Origin: an uncultured Phascolarctobacterium sp.
GTDB taxonomy: Bacteria > Bacillota > Negativicutes > Acidaminococcales > Acidaminococcaceae
Direction of reading: 5' to 3'
Assembly (NCBI GenBank): GCA_900545535.1
Contig: UQZN01000004.1
Coordinates: 62,001-126,000, forward strand
Length of the DNA stretch: 64,000 nt
In this document: piece after piece, positions 59,834 through 64,000 of the stretch
Layout of the letters: every line of letters starts with the position of its first letter
Position numbering within the stretch: position 1 is the first letter of the stretch
The notes under the pieces: generated by a model
Told to the model about the DNA's origin: nothing
Seen by the model: the letters and a program-made list of their open reading frames with translations, nothing else
Databases searched by the model: none
Program-made: the position numbers and the translations under genes

Positions 59834-59863
59834 CAAATAAACACTTCCTTTAAGTTTTTTAGT

Positions 59864-59924
59864 TATCTTTGTCCTGACCATTCCGAATCGGGTACCCGTA
59901 CTGGAAAGGTCAGGAACAAAGATA
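59864..59924 (-). other. Large intercistronic hairpin between the paired receptors
   Basis: TATCTTTGTCCTGACC (59864-59879) pairs with GGTCAGGAACAAAGATA (59908-59924) with one bulged base; an inner palindrome CGGGTACCCG sits in the loop. No T run follows on the minus strand. Confidence 0.6.
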
Positions 59925-59957
59925 GAAAAACGAAGCTTGCATTAGCTTTCAGCAGGC

Positions 59958-62126
59958 TCAGATGTCGAACTCGGCGGACATATAGATAGTCCTGGGAGTG
60001 GAGGCGTAGATCTGATCACCGCGCGATACCATCCAGTAATCTTTGTTAGCGAGGTTATAGCACATCAGTGATAATTTGGTGGGGATACTGTTGATTTTGG
60101 TTTTATAGGTCACGCCCAGATCGAAGGTCATATAAGAGGGCGCATAGAAATGTCTGCTGCTGTCAGTGTTATATAAAGGGCTGCTGCCAGTATACAAAGC
60201 CCGGCCGATAATGCTGAAGTTTTCGTCAGCCTTGTATTCCAGTGCCGCAGAACCGCTCCATTTGGGCTGTCCGGACTCCTGTACGCCATCTTTAGAGCCT
60301 TTGACGGTTTTTTCGTATTTGGCATCCATATAGGCAATGCCGGCCATTACGTTCCATTTGGAAGCGATAGCGCCGTTGAAGCTGAGCTCGATGCCGCGGT
60401 GCTTGACTTCGCCGTCCTGACGGAAGAAATCTTTGCCGCCGGCAGGATTAGTGACAGCGATATTATTGGCCTGCTTGATGTCGAACAAAGCCAGCGTCGT
60501 CAAAAATCCTTTGTTCAAATATTTTACGCCCAGCTCACTTTGCTTGGTTTTAGAAGGCGGCAGGATCTCGCCGGCATTTTCATAGGTGCTGCCGGCAACA
60601 GCGCCCAGGTCGAAATTCTCCGAATGGCTGCCGTACAGCATAATTTTCTCGTTGGGATTATAGGTCAGGGCATATGTGGGGCTGGTAGCGTCCGACGTGA
60701 CCGAGGAAGTAGCCTGTCCGGTCGTAGGGCTGTAGGAGGTGGAAGTGCCCTGATGCTTATGCACGCCTAAAACGGCGCCCCATTTTTCATATTTCAGGCT
60801 GTCAACAAAGGAAATGCCCCAGATACTGGTCTTATTGTTCAAATAGGTTTTGTAGCTGCCGTCGGGCATTCCGGTCTGGTCGATCGCGCCGGTATAAATA
60901 TTGCCGGTGCCCAACTGGCCAAAGCCCGAGTAGCCCAGCGGCGTGCTGGCGTCGCGGTTGCGCCAGGCTTTGTCGATCGCCAGCGTGGCTTCATGCTTCA
61001 CAGCGCCGGTCGCAAATTTGCCGGAGGTGCCGATCTGCGCGTAGTAGGCTTTTTGCGGCGTCGCCGACGACTGGTAATTCAGGTCATAGTTGCCGGCGTC
61101 GTCTTTGATAGTGAAAGCGCTGCTTTGGCCCATGACGTTTTTATTCAGCTTATTGTTGTTCAGGCCGCCGTTAAAGAAGAGCTTCCAGTCATCATTCAGC
61201 TTTTGTTCGTGGTTCAAAACCATGAAGTAGCCGTAAGCGCCTTTTTCCATACCGTCAAAGGCGTAATTTTTGCTGCCGTCGATAGTGCTGGGGAAATTTT
61301 TGACGTTAGGGCCGATCTTGAACCAGCGCATACCGTTTTTAATATCAATATCCCTGTACCCGGCCAAAAAGTTGGTAGTGCTTCTGTCATCGCGGTGGTC
61401 AAGGTTCATATAGATGCCTTTGGCTTTGATGTCGGTTTTATCAACAGAGGTTTCGCCGTTCAAAAGCTCGGTGTTGATCCGCAGTCCCCAGGCTTTGTCT
61501 TTGCCGAAGCGGCTGCCAAGATCCAGGTATTCGCCGAAGGAACCTTTGCCGGAAAAAGTTTGTTTGTAGCGGAACAGCGGCTGCTCGCCTGCTTTTTTGG
61601 AGATCAGGTTGATAATGCCGCCAGCAGTCGAGGATTCGTACTGGACGCCGCTGCCGCTGATACCGGTATTGGGGCCGGCGGTGACGTCGACCCTTTCAAA
61701 AGCCGCCATCGGCACGTTGAACTGCGTCAGCATTCCATGGACGCCATTGACGTACATACTGGTGCCGTTGGCCCGGAAGCCGCGGATAGTAAAATCGTTG
61801 TGCAAAACGCTGCCGGCCTGCCTGATAGCGGGGACGCCGACTAAAACATTATCTAAGGGCTGCGTCGGCCCGCCAAAAAGATCTAAAGTTTTGGCTGAGA
61901 TATTTGTCTGGCTGAAAGGAACTTCCATAATACTTTTATCGCCTAAAATACCGATGCTGCCTTTGGTTTTGACAAAGCCGCCGGGCAGGGCATCTCTGTC
62001 GGCTTCGACGATGACTTCGTCCAGATCGTGCGTCAGTGTTTCTTCCGCACCGGCCGGCAGTACAAAGCCGACACTGGCAATGGCGCACAGCACGGCCATT
62101 GTCAAAAATTTTTGCTTCCCATTCAT
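59958..62126 (-). CDS. btuB: TonB-dependent receptor, first gene of the btu-type operon
   Basis: 722 aa from ATG 62126 (AAGGAAGTG in front, as in its paralogue); an in-frame GTG at 62138 is less likely. Signal peptide MNGKQKFLTMAVLCAIASVG ... AGA. Mature start EETLTHDLDEVIVEADRD. Plug about residues 45-165 (FERVDVTAGPNTGISGSG, ESSTAGGIINLISKK), then a barrel ending in YMSAEFDI. It is the first gene after a canonical cobalamin riboswitch and is linked to a BtuFCD-type transporter, so it is the best candidate for a corrinoid receptor in the window. The gene symbol is by context; the sequence is of the siderophore-receptor style rather than classical BtuB. Confidence 0.9.
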   Translation of the reverse strand: MNGKQKFLTMAVLCAIASVGFVLPAGAEETLTHDLDEVIVEADRDALPGGFVKTKGSIGILGDKSIMEVPFSQTNISAKTLDLFGGPTQPLDNVLVGVPAIRQAGSVLHNDFTIRGFRANGTSMYVNGVHGMLTQFNVPMAAFERVDVTAGPNTGISGSGVQYESSTAGGIINLISKKAGEQPLFRYKQTFSGKGSFGEYLDLGSRFGKDKAWGLRINTELLNGETSVDKTDIKAKGIYMNLDHRDDRSTTNFLAGYRDIDIKNGMRWFKIGPNVKNFPSTIDGSKNYAFDGMEKGAYGYFMVLNHEQKLNDDWKLFFNGGLNNNKLNKNVMGQSSAFTIKDDAGNYDLNYQSSATPQKAYYAQIGTSGKFATGAVKHEATLAIDKAWRNRDASTPLGYSGFGQLGTGNIYTGAIDQTGMPDGSYKTYLNNKTSIWGISFVDSLKYEKWGAVLGVHKHQGTSTSYSPTTGQATSSVTSDATSPTYALTYNPNEKIMLYGSHSENFDLGAVAGSTYENAGEILPPSKTKQSELGVKYLNKGFLTTLALFDIKQANNIAVTNPAGGKDFFRQDGEVKHRGIELSFNGAIASKWNVMAGIAYMDAKYEKTVKGSKDGVQESGQPKWSGSAALEYKADENFSIIGRALYTGSSPLYNTDSSRHFYAPSYMTFDLGVTYKTKINSIPTKLSLMCYNLANKDYWMVSRGDQIYASTPRTIYMSAEFDI

Positions 62127-62210
62127 CTTGTTCAACACTTCCTTTTAGTTTTTTATCTGTAATTGTGTTGACCGAGCTGTCCGAGTTTCGCGTGTCAAAA
62201 CAATCAAGAG

Positions 62211-62251
62211 CAAAAAAAGACGCTTTTCTGCGCCTAAAGGCAGAAAAGCGT
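62211..62251 (-). terminator. Riboswitch terminator of the btu-type operon
   Basis: On the minus strand ACGCTTTTCTGC-CTTTAGGC-GCAGAAAAGCGT followed by CTTTTTTT; a perfect 12-bp stem between aptamer and first gene. Confidence 0.9.
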
Positions 62252-62300
62252 AAAACGACTTACAACTCTCTGGCCTGTCGTTCGCAGGATGGAGCAGACT

Positions 62301-62450
62301 ATGATCAGGCAGTTCTTCTGGCTCTGCGTCATCGCTTGCCTCGCCTTCCCGGTTTCCCAGTGGCATCGTGAGGTTTGCTCGGCATTACAGCGGCGGGACC
62401 GCATCGGTATTGCACCGATTTCTCTGTTAGGCAATAATGCACCTGATCAC
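62301..62450 (-). ncRNA. Cobalamin riboswitch aptamer (canonical)
   Basis: P1 GTGATCAGGT / CCTGATCAT. On the minus strand ATCGGTGCAATACCGAT, TCCCGCCGCTGTAATGCCGA, GCCACTGG...CCGGGAAGG and GAGCCAGAAGAACTGCCTG all follow in order. Controls the receptor/BtuFCD operon by attenuation. Confidence 0.95.
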
Positions 62451-62506
62451 TTATATTAGATTAAATAGAAATTTATAAGCTGTTGAAAATTTAAATTACG
62501 TGATGT

Positions 62507-62535
62507 ATTATAGCATTCGTCACATTCCTTAGCAA
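62507..62535 (-). promoter_or_regulatory. Promoter P2 of the btu-type operon
   Basis: On the minus strand TTGCTA (62530-62535), 17 bp, TATAAT (62507-62512). The start site would fall about 50 bases before the riboswitch aptamer. Confidence 0.75.
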
Positions 62536-62733
62536 GTAAAAGTTTTTAATAAGAATGTTATAACAACTTTAAAGCAATATATATAAGCATAAAAGAAATT
62601 AAAGCTGGCGCTGGTTTTGCTGCTGCTGCTTGCTTAGTGCATAACAGCATGGTTTTTTAAGAAACGTAGAGCATATATCCTATTGGGAATAAATACTTGC
62701 CTGTCTGATGAAAATATTAAACTTTCGCTTTGT

Positions 62734-62761
62734 ATTATAGCATTTTGCCCCCCCCCCGCAA
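62734..62761 (-). promoter_or_regulatory. Promoter P1 with a G10 tract in the spacer, candidate phase switch
   Basis: On the minus strand TTGCGG (62756-62761), TATAAT (62734-62739), and between them the rest of ten Gs (62748-62757) plus CAAAATGC. The spacer is 16 bp at G10 and 17 bp at G11. The flanks resemble P2 (CTTTT-G/A-CTTGC ... ATGCTATAATACA). Slippage of the tract would change spacer length and promoter strength. Confidence 0.55.
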
Positions 62762-62811
62762 GCAAAAGTTTTCTGTAGACGCATAATTTGAAAAATTAAC
62801 AGTTAAAGGGC

Positions 62812-62848
62812 AAAAAAATACAGCGTCCGGGTTGACCGGACACTGTGG
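62812..62848 (-). terminator. Terminator after the Opp/Nik-type ATPase genes
   Basis: On the minus strand ACAGTGTCCGG-TCAA-CCCGGACGCTGT then ATTTTTTT. It separates the ATPase genes from promoter P1. Confidence 0.85.
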
Positions 62849-62872
62849 TAAAATTGTTAGGTGATATATTTG

Positions 62873-63544
62873 TCAAACGAGTTTGCCGCCGCGCATTTGC
62901 AGCTGACGGTCACACATATAACGGATCACATCGTGATCGTGGGAGATAAAAAGAAAGGCCATCTGCTGCTGTTGTCGGATACTTTTTAACAAATGCAGGA
63001 TCTGCGCCTGCACGGAAATATCCAGCATCGAGGTCGGCTCGTCTAAAATCAGCAGCTGCGGTTTGAGCAAAAGTGCCCGGGCGATGCTCAGGCGCTGTAC
63101 TTCGCCGCCGCTGACCTGATGCGGATAACGGTCCAGCAGTGCTGGTGACAGCTTGACTGTTGACAGGGCAGATTCAATGATCTCGCTGTTGTCAGGCAGC
63201 CCGAAGATCTGCAGTGGTTCACGCAGGCTGGCGCCTAACTTCAGCAGCGGGTCAAAAAAGCTTTCTGGCCGCTGCGAGATAAACTGTACCTGCTGGCGAA
63301 AGGGTTTCAGCTGTGCCTGTGACAGCGTGGTCAGGTCCTGCGACCGGAAGATGATCCGCCCGCTATCTGCCGGCAGCAGCCGCAGCAGGATTCGTGCCAG
63401 CGTGCTTTTGCCGCAGCCGCTGGGGCCCATCAGTCCCAGCGCTTCGCCGGACTGGATCGTAAGGCTGCAGTTTTGCAAAACGTCGTAGTGCTTGCCGCTG
63501 CTGCGGTCCCAATATTTTTTGGAAATGTCTACAGCTTCAAGCAT
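62873..63544 (-). CDS. ABC transporter ATP-binding protein, OppF/NikE type
   Basis: 223 aa. Walker A MGPSGCGKSTLARI (about residues 39-52), signature VSGGEVQRLS (about 143-152), Walker B LLILDEPTSMLD and a switch His in FISHDHDVIRYMC. It lacks the C-terminal oligopeptide/dipeptide extension and is therefore a short form of the NikE/OppF group. The start overlaps the upstream ATPase gene by 8 bases. The permease and binding-protein genes would lie outside the window. Substrate: nickel or oligopeptide; not decidable here. Confidence 0.88.
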   Translation of the reverse strand: MLEAVDISKKYWDRSSGKHYDVLQNCSLTIQSGEALGLMGPSGCGKSTLARILLRLLPADSGRIIFRSQDLTTLSQAQLKPFRQQVQFISQRPESFFDPLLKLGASLREPLQIFGLPDNSEIIESALSTVKLSPALLDRYPHQVSGGEVQRLSIARALLLKPQLLILDEPTSMLDISVQAQILHLLKSIRQQQQMAFLFISHDHDVIRYMCDRQLQMRGGKLV

Positions 63545-64000
63545 AGAGGAAGCACCTCACTTTCGCAGTGCCGCTGTCATAGACCGGCGGCACTGCCTGC
63601 AGGCAGCGTTCATGGCAGCTGGCGCAGCGCGGCGCAAACCGGCAGCCGGGCAGTTCCTCCTGCGGTAACGGCGGCAGTCCCGGCAAGGGCTGAAAGCCGT
63701 TTTCCGGCAGGGCGGCCAGAAAGGCCTGCGTATAGGGATGCCGCGGGTCGGTGAGGACCTGAGGGCCGTATTCGACGATCTGCCCGGCATACATCACGGC
63801 GATGTCGGCACAGATAGAGCGTGCCAGCTGCAGGTCGTGGGTGATGATGAGCATACCCAGCTGCTGGCCGGTTTTTATTTTCTGCAGATTTTCATAAACA
63901 ACGCCGCAGGCTGTTTCGTCCAGTCCTTTGGTCGGTTCATCGGCCAAAAGCCAGTTGGGAGAGCAGCAAACACTCATGGCGCACAGTACGCGCTGCAGCA
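63537..64000 (-). CDS. ABC transporter ATP-binding protein, OppD/NikD type (5' part outside window)
   Basis: The frame is open to the window edge, so only the C-terminal about 154 residues are seen. They contain the end of the signature (QRVLCAMSV), Walker B (WLLADEPTKGLDE), a switch His (IITHDLQLARSI) and the C-terminal oligopeptide-type domain with its cysteines (GCRFAPRCASCHERCLQAVP), typical of OppD/DppD/NikD. An internal Met at 63977 is not the start. It precedes and overlaps the second ATPase by 8 bases. Confidence 0.88.
   Translation of the reverse strand, partial: LQRVLCAMSVCCSPNWLLADEPTKGLDETACGVVYENLQKIKTGQQLGMLIITHDLQLARSICADIAVMYAGQIVEYGPQVLTDPRHPYTQAFLAALPENGFQPLPGLPPLPQEELPGCRFAPRCASCHERCLQAVPPVYDSGTAKVRCFLYA

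Noticed and set aside
62460..62735. Small gene between promoters P1 and P2
   Set aside because: No open frame with a ribosome site on the minus strand; treated as a long leader.

Overview
The window comes from a diderm Firmicute, most likely a member of the Negativicutes (an Acidaminococcaceae or Phascolarctobacterium-like gut anaerobe is my best guess, not proven). The gene style is firmicute: AGGAGG ribosome sites, short U-tailed terminators, FtsW/PBP and NlpC/P60 genes. Yet there are six TonB-dependent outer-membrane receptors. An Rnf ion-translocating complex, 2-oxoacid:ferredoxin oxidoreductase, formate-THF ligase and FolD point to strict anaerobic metabolism.

Layout. 1-0.5 kb: end of a DUF554 membrane protein. 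0.6-5.7 kb: a MerR regulator divergent from a cobalamin-riboswitch operon (TonB receptor, NapH-like Fe-S membrane protein, Cys-rich peptide, exported protein). 5.8-11.7 kb: a second, paralogous MerR divergent from a compact riboswitch-like leader, a CobN-like chelatase and a binding protein. 11.7-14.9 kb: an AT-rich stretch with another receptor and binding protein. 15-17.5 kb: tRNA-Gly, AI-2E-type permease, NA37 protein. 17.6-19.9 kb: a third receptor behind a noncanonical cobalamin-riboswitch-like leader. 20-23 kb: zinc-ribbon protein, potassium-channel-like protein, exported protein, HlyD-type lipoprotein. 23.1-30.2 kb: rnfCDGEAB-apbE-NusGII-Gx operon. 30.7-34.2 kb: radical SAM, NlpC/P60, and a sigma-54-activator-like regulator. 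34.3-36.3 kb: a receptor with palindromic operators of DtxR-like appearance. 36.6-43.6 kb: trmB, ftsW, PBP, fhs, folD, vanZ. 43.7-54.6 kb: two hybrid histidine kinases, a pentapeptide protein, korDABC, a TetR regulator. 54.7-62.8 kb: a cobalamin-riboswitch operon with two receptors and a complete BtuFCD-type ABC transporter. 62.8-64 kb: two Opp/Nik-type ATPases, the last one cut by the window edge.

The most striking theme is corrinoid (or related tetrapyrrole) acquisition with several layers of control. Three receptors carry a poly-G tract of 8, 7 and 9 bases inside the signal-peptide coding region. In this sequence two are out of frame by one base and one is in frame, which is the signature of slipped-strand phase variation. 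A fourth tract (G10) lies in the spacer of a likely promoter for the BtuFCD-type operon. Two MerR-type regulators face promoters with 19-bp spacers that lead into cobalamin-riboswitch or riboswitch-like leaders. Together these suggest a corrinoid uptake system controlled by regulator, riboswitch and stochastic switching at once. The substrate assignments rest on the riboswitches and on gene families, not on direct evidence.
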